NCBI GenBank assembly: GCA_016795205.1
Contig: JAEUHZ010000058.1
Location: 1 to 56,163, forward strand
Length of the DNA stretch: 56,163 bases
Direction of reading: 5' to 3'
Source: Planctomycetota bacterium
Lineage (GTDB): Bacteria > Planctomycetota > UBA1135 > GCA-002686595
Shown here: positions 23,276 to 32,792 of the stretch, piece after piece
Numbering within the stretch: the stretch's first letter is position 1
How the letters are laid out: every line of letters begins with the position of its first letter
Translations under genes and position numbers: made by a program
The notes under the pieces: model-generated
Told to the model about the DNA's origin: nothing
The model's input: only the letters and a program-made list of their open reading frames with translations
Database searches by the model: none

Positions 23276-25585
23276 ATGACCGCCGCCCTCCTCGCCGCGC
23301 TTTCCTTCCTGCCGATCGCCGCCGGCCCGCTCGTCCAGAACCCGCGCGCGGGCGCGCCGGCCGCGCAGGATCCCGGAGCCAAGCCCGCTCCTGGCGCGCA
23401 GGGGAAGGTGCCGCCCATCCAGGACAACGGCCTGTTCTACGAGCTGTTCTTCGAGGAGACCACCGAGGGCGAGGCCGGGCTCACGCTCGAGGCCTTCGTC
23501 AAGCTGTGCCAGGACGCGACCGGCATCAACTTCACCTACACGGAGGACACGCAGCGCACCCTGCAGACCAAGAAGCTCAAGATGTTCGGGCGCAAGACGA
23601 TCCCGAAGAGCGACTTCTACTCGTTCTTCCAGATCATGCTGATCATCAACGAGTTCGTCTGCACGAAGATCGGGCCGGATCACCTGGCCGTCGTGCTGAT
23701 CCAGAGCTCGGCGCAGGGGGGACAGCGCGGCGCGAGCACGCTGAAGAAAGACGCGGTGTACGTCGAGCCCGACCAGCTCGATCGCTACGCCGATCAGCCC
23801 GCGGTGCTGATCCACACGGTCGTGGACCTGCCGAACGTGGACGCGCGCCAGCTCGCGACCTCGCTGCGGCAGATGTTCCCCGACCAGCAGACCCAGTCGA
23901 TCCTGCCGGTCTCGGGCACGAGCTTGATCCTGACCGGCTTCGGCAGCGACGTGGCCGCGATGGTCCGCATGCTCAAGTTCGTCGACGCGGCCGCGGCCAA
24001 GACTTCGATCGTGCTGCCCGAGTTCGAGATGATCCCGCTCGAGTTCGCCTCCGCCGAGGAGGTCGCCAACACGCTCACGGACCTGCTGGACGCCAGCCGC
24101 CGCGCCACGCAGGCGCGCGGCGCGCAGGTCGCGCAGCAGCAAGGCGCGACCGGCGCACTCCAGACCGGGCAGACCGAGTCGAAGATCATGGTCGACGCGC
24201 GCACGAACTCGCTGCTCGTCATGGCCATGCCGGACGACATGCCGCGCATCAAGGAGCTCGTCGCGCGCCTCGACATCGACATCGTCCAGGGCGAGCGCAC
24301 GTACCACATCTACAACCTGGAGAACGTGGCGGCGAAGGAGCTGGCGGACACGCTCGACCAGTTCATCCGGGACGCCTCCCGCGTCACCTCCGGCGCGCAA
24401 GGTCGCCCCGCGGGTCAGGGCCAGGCGGCGGCCGGCAGCACGCAGCGCAACGAGATCGTGGTCGTGGCCGACGAGGCCACCAACTCGCTCCTGATCGCGG
24501 CCAACCGCACGCGCTACGAGGAGGTGCTGGACCTGATCCGCCGGCTCGACACGCGCCAGGATCAGGTGCTCATCGAGACGGCGCTCATCGAGCTCTCCGG
24601 CCAGGACAACTTCCGCCTGGCGGTCGAGCTGGGACTGGCGGAGATCAGCAACTCGGGCGACGGCGGCTTCGGCGTGTCCTCGTTCGGGCTCTCGACCTTC
24701 GAGGACACCAATGGCGACGGCGTGCCGGACATCCGCATGCCCAACCTGTTCGGCGGCGCCGCCCCGGCCGGCATGACCGCCGGCATCATCCAGGGTGACG
24801 ATTTCTCGCTGCCGCTCCTGATCAGCGCCCTGAAGACGCGCCGCGACACGAACGTCCTCAACGTGCCGTCCGTGCTCGTGAACAACAACAAGAGCGCCAA
24901 GGTCGTCAGCAAGGACGAGCAGCCGACGACGACGATCACGGCGACCGGCGGCCTGAACGGTCAGACCCAGGAGAACTTCCGCGAGTACGTGGAGGCCGGC
25001 ATCACGCTGGAGATTTCCCCCACGATCAGCGCCAGCCGCTACCTGCGGCTGAACATCAGCCTCGAGGTCTCGACCTTCATCGGCGCGGTCAGCGGAGCCA
25101 TCCCGCCGCCCAAGGTGACCCGGACGATCCAGACGCAGGTCAACGTGCCCGACGGCGACACGATGGTCGTGGGCGGCATCATCACGGACAACCTGGGCCG
25201 CTCGAAGAGCTCCGTGCCGTGGCTGGGAGACATCCCGATCCTGGGCTATCTCTTCAGCGACACCTCCGAGTCGCAGTCGAAGACGACCCTCTACTTCTTC
25301 GTGACGCCCCACATCATGCGCGACCGCGACTTCGCCGACCTGGCGGAGTACTCGTTCAAGCGCAAGCTGGACGCGGCGGACACGATCGGCGCGGATCGGA
25401 TCCGCGTCGTGGACCCGACCTTCGGCCGCGAGAAGGAGGGCGTCGACATGCGCGGGTTCGAGGTGCCGCTCTACCGCGGTCCCCAGCGCGGCGAGGTCCG
25501 CGACCGCGACGTGGGCCTCGACGCCAAGAAGCTGAACCAGATGCTCGACGAGGGCCGGGAAGGGAAGGCCCAGGACCAACCGTGA
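23276..25585 (+). CDS. gspD: Type II secretion secretin GspD
   Basis: The 769-residue protein forms the outer-membrane channel of the type II secretion system. An N-terminal signal (about 1-17) is followed by a Pro/Ala-rich linker. N-domains come next: an N0-like region (about 55-130) and repeated N1-N3 folds containing VDARTNSLLVMAMP and VADEATNSLLIAANRTRYEEVLDLI. The secretin barrel follows (about 430-690), with VPWLGDIPILGYLF and LYFFVTPHIM at its end. The last 70 residues are a charged tail beyond the barrel. No lipobox is seen, so assembly may depend on other factors. It is the first gene of the gspD-E-F-G-H-I-J operon and overlaps gspE by 4 bp. The ATG has no clear Shine-Dalgarno sequence. 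Confidence 0.9.
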   Translation: MTAALLAALSFLPIAAGPLVQNPRAGAPAAQDPGAKPAPGAQGKVPPIQDNGLFYELFFEETTEGEAGLTLEAFVKLCQDATGINFTYTEDTQRTLQTKKLKMFGRKTIPKSDFYSFFQIMLIINEFVCTKIGPDHLAVVLIQSSAQGGQRGASTLKKDAVYVEPDQLDRYADQPAVLIHTVVDLPNVDARQLATSLRQMFPDQQTQSILPVSGTSLILTGFGSDVAAMVRMLKFVDAAAAKTSIVLPEFEMIPLEFASAEEVANTLTDLLDASRRATQARGAQVAQQQGATGALQTGQTESKIMVDARTNSLLVMAMPDDMPRIKELVARLDIDIVQGERTYHIYNLENVAAKELADTLDQFIRDASRVTSGAQGRPAGQGQAAAGSTQRNEIVVVADEATNSLLIAANRTRYEEVLDLIRRLDTRQDQVLIETALIELSGQDNFRLAVELGLAEISNSGDGGFGVSSFGLSTFEDTNGDGVPDIRMPNLFGGAAPAGMTAGIIQGDDFSLPLLISALKTRRDTNVLNVPSVLVNNNKSAKVVSKDEQPTTTITATGGLNGQTQENFREYVEAGITLEISPTISASRYLRLNISLEVSTFIGAVSGAIPPPKVTRTIQTQVNVPDGDTMVVGGIITDNLGRSKSSVPWLGDIPILGYLFSDTSESQSKTTLYFFVTPHIMRDRDFADLAEYSFKRKLDAADTIGADRIRVVDPTFGREKEGVDMRGFEVPLYRGPQRGEVRDRDVGLDAKKLNQMLDEGREGKAQDQP

Positions 25586-27315
25586 TCCAAGCCAAGGAAG
25601 CCCAACGATCGGACAGCCTGGGCGAGCTGCTCGTCGACGCCGGACTCGGACGCGAGAAGCTCGAGGAGTGCCGCCGCATCGCCGCGACGACCGGCGAGTC
25701 CCTGGACCGGGTGATCCTCCAGAAGGACTTCCTGGACGAGATCACGCTGCTCCAGATCTACGCCAAGCACCTGGGCTACGAGTTCCGCAAGTCGCTCGAA
25801 GGGACGCCCGTGCCGGCGACCTTCGTGTCGAAGGTCCCGGTCCACTTCGCGCGCAACTACAACCTGGTGGCGCTCGAGGCCGGTGCCGACGGCGTCTTCA
25901 AGGTCGCGACCTGCTCGCCGCTGGCCCCGCATCCGATGGACGACCTGTCCTCGATGCTGGGCGCCGAGATCGACCCGGTGCTCGCCCCGCGGATCGAGAT
26001 CACCACGCTCCTCGGCCGCGCCTACCGCCACAAGGCCGACGGCGTGGACGAGGCGCTGGCGGACGTCCAGGAGGACGGGAACATCCAGGGCCTCGCCGAC
26101 CAGATCGACGAAGGCGAGGACGTGCTGGACGTCGCCAACAAGGCGCCGATCATCAAGCTCGTCAACACGATCCTCTTCCAGGCGCTCAAGCTGCGCGCCT
26201 CGGACGTGCACTTCCACCCCTACGGCGATCGGATGCAGGTCCGCTTCCGCATCGACGGGATCCTGTACGACATGGATCCGATCCCGCGCAAGGCGCAGGA
26301 CGCGATCATCAGCCGCATCAAGGTCATGGGGAAGATGGACATCGCCGAACGGCGATTGCCCCAGGACGGCCGCGCCACGATCAAGATCGGCGACGGCGAG
26401 GTCGACGTGCGCATCAGCTCCGTGCCGACGACCTACGGCGAGCGGATCGTCATGCGCTTGCTGGACAAGACCGCCAAGGTCTTCCGGCTCGAGGAGATCG
26501 GCCTGGCCCAGAAGAACCTGGAGATGATGTACGAGTACCTGGAGTACTCGCACGGCATCATCCTGGTGACCGGACCGACGGGCTCCGGGAAGACGACCAC
26601 CCTCTACGCCGCGATGGCGCAGGTCGACACGACCCAGAAGAACGTGCTGACGATCGAGGACCCGGTCGAGTACTCCCTGCCCGGCATCAGCCAGGTCCAG
26701 GTCAACGTCAAGAAGGGCCTGACGTTCGCGGCCGGCCTGCGCTCGTTCCTGCGCCAGGACCCGGACGTGATGATGGTCGGCGAGATCCGCGACCTGGAGA
26801 CGGCCGAGGTCGCCATCCGCGCCGCGCTGACCGGCCACCTGGTGTTCTCGACGGTGCACACGAACGACGCGGCCTCGACGGTCACGCGCATGGTGGACCA
26901 GGGCGTGGAGCCGTACCTGGTCGCCAGCTCGATCGTGCTGGTGGTGGCCCAGCGCCTGGTCCGCACGATCTGCAAGCACTGCCACACCTACGGACCGATC
27001 ACGCCGGAGTGGGCCGCCAAGCTCAAGAAGATCGGCCTCTCCCCGGAGCAGATGGGTGGCCGTGTGGCGTTCGGCCGCGGCTGCGACGAGTGCTTCAACT
27101 CCGGCTATTCGGGCCGGACCGCGATCTACGAGTTCCTGCCGGTCGACGAGGTGCTGCGCACGCAGATCATGGAGGGCGTGACGGCCACCCAGATGAAGAA
27201 GGGCGCTGCCGAGCGCGGCATGATCTCCCTGCGCGAGGACGGCCGCCAGAAGGTCCTGGCCGGCGTCACGACCGCCGACGAGGTGCTGCGCGTGACGCAG
27301 CTCGACATCGAGTAG
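25582..27315 (+). CDS. gspE: Type II secretion ATPase GspE
   Basis: This 577-residue hexameric ATPase powers pseudopilus assembly at the inner membrane. An N-terminal MshEN/GspE-N domain (about 1-150) docks to the platform. The ATPase core has Walker A GPTGSGKTTT, an Asp box, Walker B-region MMVGEIRDLETAEVA and the His box TGHLVFSTVHTNDA. The zinc-binding Cys set TICKHC...GCDEC near 475-510 is complete, as in T2SS and type IV pilus ATPases of the GspE/PilB class. The GTG overlaps the gspD stop (GTGA). GspE is favoured over PilB by its partners in the operon. Confidence 0.93.
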   Translation: MIQAKEAQRSDSLGELLVDAGLGREKLEECRRIAATTGESLDRVILQKDFLDEITLLQIYAKHLGYEFRKSLEGTPVPATFVSKVPVHFARNYNLVALEAGADGVFKVATCSPLAPHPMDDLSSMLGAEIDPVLAPRIEITTLLGRAYRHKADGVDEALADVQEDGNIQGLADQIDEGEDVLDVANKAPIIKLVNTILFQALKLRASDVHFHPYGDRMQVRFRIDGILYDMDPIPRKAQDAIISRIKVMGKMDIAERRLPQDGRATIKIGDGEVDVRISSVPTTYGERIVMRLLDKTAKVFRLEEIGLAQKNLEMMYEYLEYSHGIILVTGPTGSGKTTTLYAAMAQVDTTQKNVLTIEDPVEYSLPGISQVQVNVKKGLTFAAGLRSFLRQDPDVMMVGEIRDLETAEVAIRAALTGHLVFSTVHTNDAASTVTRMVDQGVEPYLVASSIVLVVAQRLVRTICKHCHTYGPITPEWAAKLKKIGLSPEQMGGRVAFGRGCDECFNSGYSGRTAIYEFLPVDEVLRTQIMEGVTATQMKKGAAERGMISLREDGRQKVLAGVTTADEVLRVTQLDIE

Positions 27316-27354
27316 GCCCAGCGCGCGGCTTCCCACCCACGGCGCCCCGAGACG

Positions 27355-28623
27355 ATGCCGATCTTCGAGTACAAGGCCTACGCGGCCGGCGGCGCGGTCC
27401 AGACCGGCGTGATCGACGCGGACACGACCCGTGAAGCGCGCCAACGCCTGCGCCGGGAGAACCTGCTCGTCAGCGAGATCCACGAGTTGCGTGGCGGCCG
27501 GCGCTCGACCTCGAAGGGGACCGGCAAGTCCAAGCCGCCCGGGCTGCTCGAGCGGCTGCGCCGGCACCGGCAGGCGCAGGCCACGCCGAGCATGCGCGAC
27601 CTGGAGATCCTGACCTCGGTCACGCGGCAGATGGGCACGCTGCTCGGCTCGGGCATCCCCCTGGCCGAGACGCTCAAGGCGATCATCGAGCAGTCCGAGC
27701 GGCGCGACGTCGAGACGATGTTCCGGCAGATCCGCGAGCGGATCAACTCCGGCGGCTCCTTGGCGGACGCGCTCCAGGAGCATCCCCGGCTGTTCGGCGA
27801 GCTGTACGTCAACATGGTCCGCGCCGGCGAGGCGACCGGCAACGTCGACGTCGTGCTGCGACGCCTCGCGGACTACCTGCAGGCGCAGCGCGCCCTGCGC
27901 CGCAAGGTCGTCTCGGCCATGACCTACCCGGTCATGATGATCGCCATCGGCCTGATCGTCGTCAGCATCCTCATGACCGTGGTCGTGCCGAAGATCACGG
28001 GCATGCTGCTCGACCAGGGCAAGACGCTGCCCGTGCCCACGCAGATCCTGATCACGATCAGCGAGCTGTTCCAGAACTGGTGGTGGGCCATGCTGCTCGG
28101 CATCGGCGCGATCTCGATCGTGGTCGAGCGCATCTACAAGACCGACAAGGGCCGCATGTTCATCGACAAGAACCTGCTGCGCCTGCCCATCATGGGCGAC
28201 CTGCTGCGCAAGCAGGCGGTCGCGCGCTTCACCCGCACGCTCTCCACGCTCCTCCAGAGCGGCGTGCCGGCCGTCCAGAGCCTGGAGATCACGCGGACCG
28301 TCGTGGGCAATCGCGTGCTGGCCGACGCCACCGAGCACATCCGGGTCAAGATCCTGGAGGGCACGGACATCTCGACCCCGCTCAAGGCCACCGGCGTGTT
28401 CCCGGCCGTGGTCAGCTACATGGTGGCCATCGGCGAGCAGTCGGGTGAGCTCGAGCAGATGCTCGACCGCGTCGCGATCGCCTACGACGAGGAGATCGAC
28501 GTCGCCACCGAGCGCATGACCAGCGTGATCGAGCCGATCATGATCGTGGTGCTGGCGCTCGTCGTGGGCTACATCGTCATCGCGATCGTCCTGCCGATCC
28601 TGCAAATCGGCCAGGTCGGCTGA
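27355..28623 (+). CDS. gspF: Type II secretion inner-membrane platform protein GspF
   Basis: The 422-residue product is a full-length GspF/PilC-type protein with two repeated cytoplasmic helical domains, each containing a motif like TRQMGTLLGSGIPLAETL (about 82) and TRTLSTLLQSGVPAVQSLE (about 286). There are three hydrophobic segments, near 190-215, 235-258 and 395-418. It anchors the ATPase and guides pseudopilins into the growing pilus. The gap to gspE is 39 bp. The ATG opens the conserved MPIFEYKAYA start of the family. Confidence 0.93.
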   Translation: MPIFEYKAYAAGGAVQTGVIDADTTREARQRLRRENLLVSEIHELRGGRRSTSKGTGKSKPPGLLERLRRHRQAQATPSMRDLEILTSVTRQMGTLLGSGIPLAETLKAIIEQSERRDVETMFRQIRERINSGGSLADALQEHPRLFGELYVNMVRAGEATGNVDVVLRRLADYLQAQRALRRKVVSAMTYPVMMIAIGLIVVSILMTVVVPKITGMLLDQGKTLPVPTQILITISELFQNWWWAMLLGIGAISIVVERIYKTDKGRMFIDKNLLRLPIMGDLLRKQAVARFTRTLSTLLQSGVPAVQSLEITRTVVGNRVLADATEHIRVKILEGTDISTPLKATGVFPAVVSYMVAIGEQSGELEQMLDRVAIAYDEEIDVATERMTSVIEPIMIVVLALVVGYIVIAIVLPILQIGQVG

Positions 28624-28756
28624 AGCCCGCTCCGCCGCAGGGCTCCCGGATCGGCCTCGGCCCAGCGGGGTCCGGCCGGGTATCCTGCTCGGGGGAAGAA
28701 CGAGGCCCCCACCGCGTCAGAACCTCGCTGCCGGCCGCTCCGGCCCCTTGGAAACC

Positions 28757-29212
28757 ATGAAGAATCCGCAATCGAACGCCCGACGCCGCGCGGGCTTCAC
28801 GCTGGCCGAGATGATGGTGGTCATCGTCATCCTGGGCCTGCTGGCCACGCTGGTCGTGCGCAACGTGATCCGCAACCTCTCCCAGGCCATGGGCGGGAAG
28901 GTCCAGGCGGACATCGCCATGATCGAGGCCGCGCTCGACGACTACGCCGTGGCGAACTCCGGGCGGTACCCGGACTCCCTCGAGCCGCTCGTGACCCCGG
29001 ACGTCAACGGTCACACGTTCCTCAAGGGCACGATCCTGCCCCGTGACCCCTGGAAGAACGAGTACCAGTACGACCCGCCCGGCCCGGGCCAGCCGCTCCC
29101 GCGGATCTACACGCTGGGCAAGGACATGCAGCCCGGCGGCGAGGGCGACAACCGCGACATCGACAACTTCATGATCCGCAACGGCGAGCTGGACGGCGGG
29201 AACGCCAAGTAG
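28757..29212 (+). CDS. gspG: Major pseudopilin GspG
   Basis: The 151-residue prepilin-like protein has a short basic leader, the cleavage motif GFTLAEMMVVIVILGLL and a hydrophobic N-terminal helix. The C-terminal part keeps the GspG calcium-site features DPWKNEYQYDPPGPG and GEGDNRDIDNF. This is the main subunit of the T2SS pseudopilus, needing a prepilin peptidase (GspO) that is not in this window. The ATG at 28757 was chosen; an in-frame TTG nine bases earlier is possible. A 133-bp gap separates it from gspF, the largest in the operon. Confidence 0.93.
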   Translation: MKNPQSNARRRAGFTLAEMMVVIVILGLLATLVVRNVIRNLSQAMGGKVQADIAMIEAALDDYAVANSGRYPDSLEPLVTPDVNGHTFLKGTILPRDPWKNEYQYDPPGPGQPLPRIYTLGKDMQPGGEGDNRDIDNFMIRNGELDGGNAK

Positions 29213-29226
29213 TCGGACGCGGGACC

Positions 29227-29823
29227 ATGCAGGCGAGCCCGACGAGCCGGCGGAGAGGGAGCGCATCCCGCGCCGCCCGTGGCGCGGGGTTCACGCTCGT
29301 CGAGCTGCTCGTCGTGATCATCGGGCTGGGGCTGATCGTCACGGTCGTGGCGATCAACTGGCGCGCGATCGTGCCGCGAGCCGAGTTGCACTCGGCCGTG
29401 CGCGATCTGGCGGGCGCGCTGCAGTCCACGCGCTCCGAGGCCATCGCGCGCAACGCGTCCTACGAGGTCCAGTACGACCTCGACGGCCAGCGCTACCGGA
29501 TCGTGACGCCGTTTCGCGCCCCGACGGAAGCCGGAGTGGGCGGACTGGCGACCGTGAGCGAGGAGCGGCTCGCGCTGAGCTGGAAGCGGCTGCCGGAGAG
29601 CGTGCGCTTCGACAACATCTGGCTCGGCACCGAGGTCTACTCCAAGGGCCTCGTCTCCGTGACGTTCGACGCGCTCGGCAGCGCCTCGGGGCACGTCGTC
29701 GTCCTGCAGCAGCCGCTCGACCAGAACACCTACACGATCGAGGTCCAGGGGCTGCTCGGGCTGATCAGCTTCCACGAAGGACTCTTCGAGCGCGCGGTCC
29801 CGCGCGAGGACGACTTCCTGTGA
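29227..29823 (+). CDS. gspH: Minor pseudopilin GspH-like
   Basis: The 198-residue protein has a basic leader of about 20 residues and then the prepilin cleavage/helix motif GFTLVELLVVIIGLGLIVTV. The mid region LHSAVRDLAGALQSTRSEAIARNASYEV is typical of GspH/FimT pseudopilins. It should form part of the pseudopilus tip complex with the next two products. The gene starts 14 bp after gspG and its stop overlaps the GspI-like gene by 4 bp. Confidence 0.85.
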   Translation: MQASPTSRRRGSASRAARGAGFTLVELLVVIIGLGLIVTVVAINWRAIVPRAELHSAVRDLAGALQSTRSEAIARNASYEVQYDLDGQRYRIVTPFRAPTEAGVGGLATVSEERLALSWKRLPESVRFDNIWLGTEVYSKGLVSVTFDALGSASGHVVVLQQPLDQNTYTIEVQGLLGLISFHEGLFERAVPREDDFL

Positions 29824-30419
29824 TCCGGCGCTCCAGTCGGTCCGGCTTCACGCTGGCGGAGCTCGCGGTGACGATCGTCATCGTGGGCATCGCGGTGCTG
29901 CCGCTGCTGCAGATGCTCAGCTCGGCCAAGCTCATGGCCGCCCACACGCGCAACACCAAGGTCGCGCGCGACCTCGGGCTCCTGACGCTGGCCCAGATCG
30001 AGAGCGGTCTGTTGCGCGACGACATCGACACCGGCATGTCCGGCAACTACGCCGAGGAGGGCTGGCCGGACTTCTCCTTCGAGATCGCCGTGGGCGACGA
30101 CGCGCTGCCCCAGGTCCGCCAGGACGGCCGCTACGACTCCTGGGCGCCCAAGCCCGACGCGCAGAGCGAACGAGACGCCGAGGAGGAGCAGTCCGAGGAG
30201 CCCTTCGAGAAGGTCCGCGTGCGCGTCGCCTACCCCAAGATCCACGAGTACTCGAACGAGGTCACGCTGGAGCGCTGGATCCCCTGGAACCAGGTCTACG
30301 GCGAGGCCGAGGGCCAGAATGCCTCCCGCAACGCGCGCGCCGCGAAGGGCGCCGCGGGCGGTGCCGCGGGGGCGGGCAGCGCCGGAGCGGGGGTGGCTCA
30401 GCCCAAGGGGACGCCGTGA
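29820..30419 (+). CDS. gspI: Minor pseudopilin GspI-like
   Basis: The 199-residue protein begins with a short basic leader and the prepilin motif GFTLAELAVTIVIVGIAVLPLLQ. Its place between GspH and GspJ, and the LMAAHTRNTKVARDLGLLTLAQIE segment, fit GspI. Two features are unusual: an acidic linker (about 110-130, SERDAEEEQSEEPFEK) and an Ala/Gly-rich tail. The family is normally shorter (about 120-130 residues). It starts with GTG overlapping the gspH stop and ends overlapping the GspJ-like gene by 4 bp. Confidence 0.75.
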   Translation: MIRRSSRSGFTLAELAVTIVIVGIAVLPLLQMLSSAKLMAAHTRNTKVARDLGLLTLAQIESGLLRDDIDTGMSGNYAEEGWPDFSFEIAVGDDALPQVRQDGRYDSWAPKPDAQSERDAEEEQSEEPFEKVRVRVAYPKIHEYSNEVTLERWIPWNQVYGEAEGQNASRNARAAKGAAGGAAGAGSAGAGVAQPKGTP

Positions 30420-31363
30420 GCGCGGCCGGGATCCGCCGCGGCGTCCGGAGCGCGGGCGGCTTCACGCTGGTCGAGGTCCTGCTCGTCCTGCTCGTGATGG
30501 GCGCGATCATGGTCATGCTGACCGGGCTCCTGACCGCCGCGCGGACGTCCCGCGACACGATCCACAACATCCAGGAGACGCAGCTCGCGGGCCCCGCCAT
30601 CCTGGATCTGGTCGAGCGCGACCTGCGCGCGCTGTGCGTCTACGACCGGACGCGCAAGCTGCACCTGCGCGTGAAGAACCGCGTGGTCGCCGGCCTGGAT
30701 GCCGACAGCCTGGACTTCGTGGCCGCGTCCCAAAGCCGCACGCCGGCGGTGATCGACGACCGCTTCGTGCGCAGCACGATCTCGGAGATCGGGTACCGCC
30801 TGCGCATCCGGCCGGACGACGACCAGTTCCTCGAGATCTGGCGACGCGAGCAGTTCGGCGTGGACCAGGACCCGTTCGAGGGCGGCGACTACCAGTTCCT
30901 CCACGAGCGCGTGCGCTCCTTCGACGTGCAGTGCTTCGCCGAGGACGGTCCCGACGCCGAGCCGGTCGAGGAATGGGGCACGGATCGGGCCGACGAGCAC
31001 ATCGGCCTGCCGGCCCGCATCGAGATCACGCTGGAGCTCGAGCTCGCTCCGCGCATCGTCAAGGAGCAGATCCGCTTCCTGGGCGAGGAGCGCCGCCGCC
31101 AAGTCTACCGGCGCGTGATCCGCATCCCCGAGCTGCTGCGGTCGGACGAGGAGTCGCTGCCCGTGCCGCGGATCCCGTCCGTGCCCGCGGCGGGCGCGGG
31201 CGCGGGCGCGGGCGCCGGCAGCGGGTCGACGCCCGTCGGCGGCGGGGCCGGCGGCCAGCGTCCGGGTGGCGGTGGGGGCATCCCAGAATTCCAACCCGCC
31301 CCGGGCGGCGGCGGCGGCGGCGGTGGCGGTGGCGGTGGCGGCGGCGGCGGTCCGGGCGGCTAG
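30416..31363 (+). CDS. gspJ: Minor pseudopilin GspJ-like with polyglycine tail
   Basis: The 315-residue protein carries the pseudopilin motif GFTLVEVLLVLLVMGAIMVML and a GspJ-like middle region (ILDLVERDLRALCVYD, then SLDFVAAS). It should join GspI and GspK at the pseudopilus tip; no GspK gene follows. The last 60-70 residues are low complexity: Gly-Ala repeats, then Gly/Pro, then a run of Gly residues encoded mostly by GGC with some GGT. This tail is not normal for GspJ and may be disordered. It is the last gene of the operon and is convergent with serS. Confidence 0.78.
   Translation: MSAAGIRRGVRSAGGFTLVEVLLVLLVMGAIMVMLTGLLTAARTSRDTIHNIQETQLAGPAILDLVERDLRALCVYDRTRKLHLRVKNRVVAGLDADSLDFVAASQSRTPAVIDDRFVRSTISEIGYRLRIRPDDDQFLEIWRREQFGVDQDPFEGGDYQFLHERVRSFDVQCFAEDGPDAEPVEEWGTDRADEHIGLPARIEITLELELAPRIVKEQIRFLGEERRRQVYRRVIRIPELLRSDEESLPVPRIPSVPAAGAGAGAGAGSGSTPVGGGAGGQRPGGGGGIPEFQPAPGGGGGGGGGGGGGGGGPGG
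31188..31361 (+). repeat. Low-complexity GCGGGC / GGC-GGT tract in gspJ
   Basis: Short tandem repeats of GCGGGC (around 31189-31215) and GGC/GGT (around 31307-31355) encode Ala-Gly and polyglycine. Such tracts can change length by replication slippage in steps of three without breaking the frame. Confidence 0.7.
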
Positions 31364-31405
31364 TCGGCCCCCAGCGCGGCGCATGCCGCGACCGCTCTCA
31401 CCCAG

Positions 31406-31458
31406 GTCGCGCGCGAAGCGCGACGGTGCTCCTCCGAGCCCGGCTGGCGTCGCCGGGC
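31406..31458. terminator. Paired hairpins between convergent gspJ and serS
   Basis: Two 7-bp stems, GTCGCGC/GCGCGAC (31406-31424) and GCCCGGC/GCCGGGC (31438-31458), lie between the two stop codons. A weaker third hairpin follows. They could terminate transcription from either side. There are no T-runs. Confidence 0.4.
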
Positions 31459-31513
31459 ACCAACCCCACCGCCGCGCTGCTCCGCAGCGGCCGGTGCGCG
31501 AGCCCGCCGGAGC

Positions 31514-32788
31514 TCAGCGCGCGCCGATGCGCTCGCGGCCCCCCATGTAGGGCCGCAGCGCGGCCGGCAACCGCACGCTCCCGTCCGCCTCCTGGTGGTT
31601 CTCGAGGAGCGCGATGAGCATTCGCGCGCTGGCCGCCACGGTGTTGTTCAGGGTGTGGCACACGCGCACGACCCCTTCGGGGTCGCGGTAGCGCAGGTTG
31701 AGCCGCCGCGCCTGGTACTCGTGGAAGCGGCTCGCGCTGTGCGTCTCGCCGTAGGCCCGGCGCGACGGCATCCAGGTCTCGATGTCGAACTTCTGGACCT
31801 GCGGCGCGCCCAGGTCGCCGCCGCACACGTTCACGACGCGGTACGGCAGCTCGAAGGCCTCCAGGACCTCCTCGGCGTTGCGCACGATGTCGTGGTGGTG
31901 AGCCAGGCTGCGCGCGGGGTCCGCGACGTCGACGATCACCTGCTCGACCTTCTGGAACTGGTGGACGCGGTACAGCCCGCGCGTGTCCTTGCCGTACGTT
32001 CCGGCCTCGCGCCGGTAGCACGACGACCAGGCCACGTACTTCCGCGGCAAGGACTGCCCGTCCAGGATCTCGTCCTGGTGATAGGCCGTCACCGGCACCT
32101 CGGCCGTGCCCACCAGGCACAGATCGTCGCGCTCGTCGCAGCGGTAGGCCTGCTCCACGCCGCCCGGGAAATAGCCTGTGCCCACCATGACGTCGCTGCG
32201 CACGAGCGTGGGCACCGACATGGGCAGGAAGCCCTTCGCGACCATGCGGTCGAGCGCGAAGCGCAGCACCGCGCCCTCGAGCAGCGAGAGATCGCCCTTC
32301 AGGAAGTAGTTCCGCGACCCGGCGATGCGCGCGCCGCGCTCGACGTCGATCCAGTCGTGGAGCTCGCCGAGCGCGATGTGGTCGCGCGGCTCGAAGTCGA
32401 ACGACCGCGGCGTCCCCCAGCGCTTGACCTCGACGTTCTCGCTGTCGTCCCGGCCCTCGGGCACCTCGGCTGCCGGCACGTTCGGCACGCGCAAGAGGAG
32501 CTCCCGCAGTCGCGCCTGCAGCGCCGAATGTTCGCGCTCCTGCTCCTGGAGCGCAGCCTTCTCGCGCTTCTGCTCCTCCGCCAGACGCGGGCGCTCGGCA
32601 GCCGGAGCCTCGCCGATGCGCTTGCTGGCGGACTTCTGCCGGCTGCGCATGTCGTCGATCACGACGCCCAGCTCGCGGACCTGCTTGTCGAGGGCCAGGA
32701 TGGCGTCGACGTCGACCGCAATGCGCTTCTTGGCCGCGCCGGCCTGCACGAGCGCCGGCTCGGCGCGGATGAACTTGATGTCGAGCAA
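31514..32788 (-). CDS. serS: Seryl-tRNA synthetase
   Basis: The 424-residue class II synthetase charges tRNA-Ser (and tRNA-Sec where present). The N-terminal coiled-coil arm (about 1-105) is followed by the catalytic core with class II motifs: motif 2 CYRREAGTYGKDTRGLYRVHQF and motif 3 NNTVAASARMLIALLE. LVGTAEVPVT and ETHSASRFHEYQARRLNLRY are typical of SerRS. The start is TTG, eight bases after GGAAGGAG, and yields the normal N-terminus LLDIKFIRAEP. Upstream frame extensions lack similarity. It follows the secreted unknown gene by 4 bp, so the two are co-transcribed. Its presence shows charging for Ser only and does not identify the charger of the Sec-like tRNA. Confidence 0.97.
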   Translation of the reverse strand: MLDIKFIRAEPALVQAGAAKKRIAVDVDAILALDKQVRELGVVIDDMRSRQKSASKRIGEAPAAERPRLAEEQKREKAALQEQEREHSALQARLRELLLRVPNVPAAEVPEGRDDSENVEVKRWGTPRSFDFEPRDHIALGELHDWIDVERGARIAGSRNYFLKGDLSLLEGAVLRFALDRMVAKGFLPMSVPTLVRSDVMVGTGYFPGGVEQAYRCDERDDLCLVGTAEVPVTAYHQDEILDGQSLPRKYVAWSSCYRREAGTYGKDTRGLYRVHQFQKVEQVIVDVADPARSLAHHHDIVRNAEEVLEAFELPYRVVNVCGGDLGAPQVQKFDIETWMPSRRAYGETHSASRFHEYQARRLNLRYRDPEGVVRVCHTLNNTVAASARMLIALLENHQEADGSVRLPAALRPYMGGRERIGAR

Positions 32789-32792
32789 ACGC

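Noticed and set aside
25471..28605. 1044-codon minus-strand frame opposite gspE and gspF
   Set aside because: His/Asp/Arg/Val-rich shadow; the opposite strand has clear ATPase and platform motifs.
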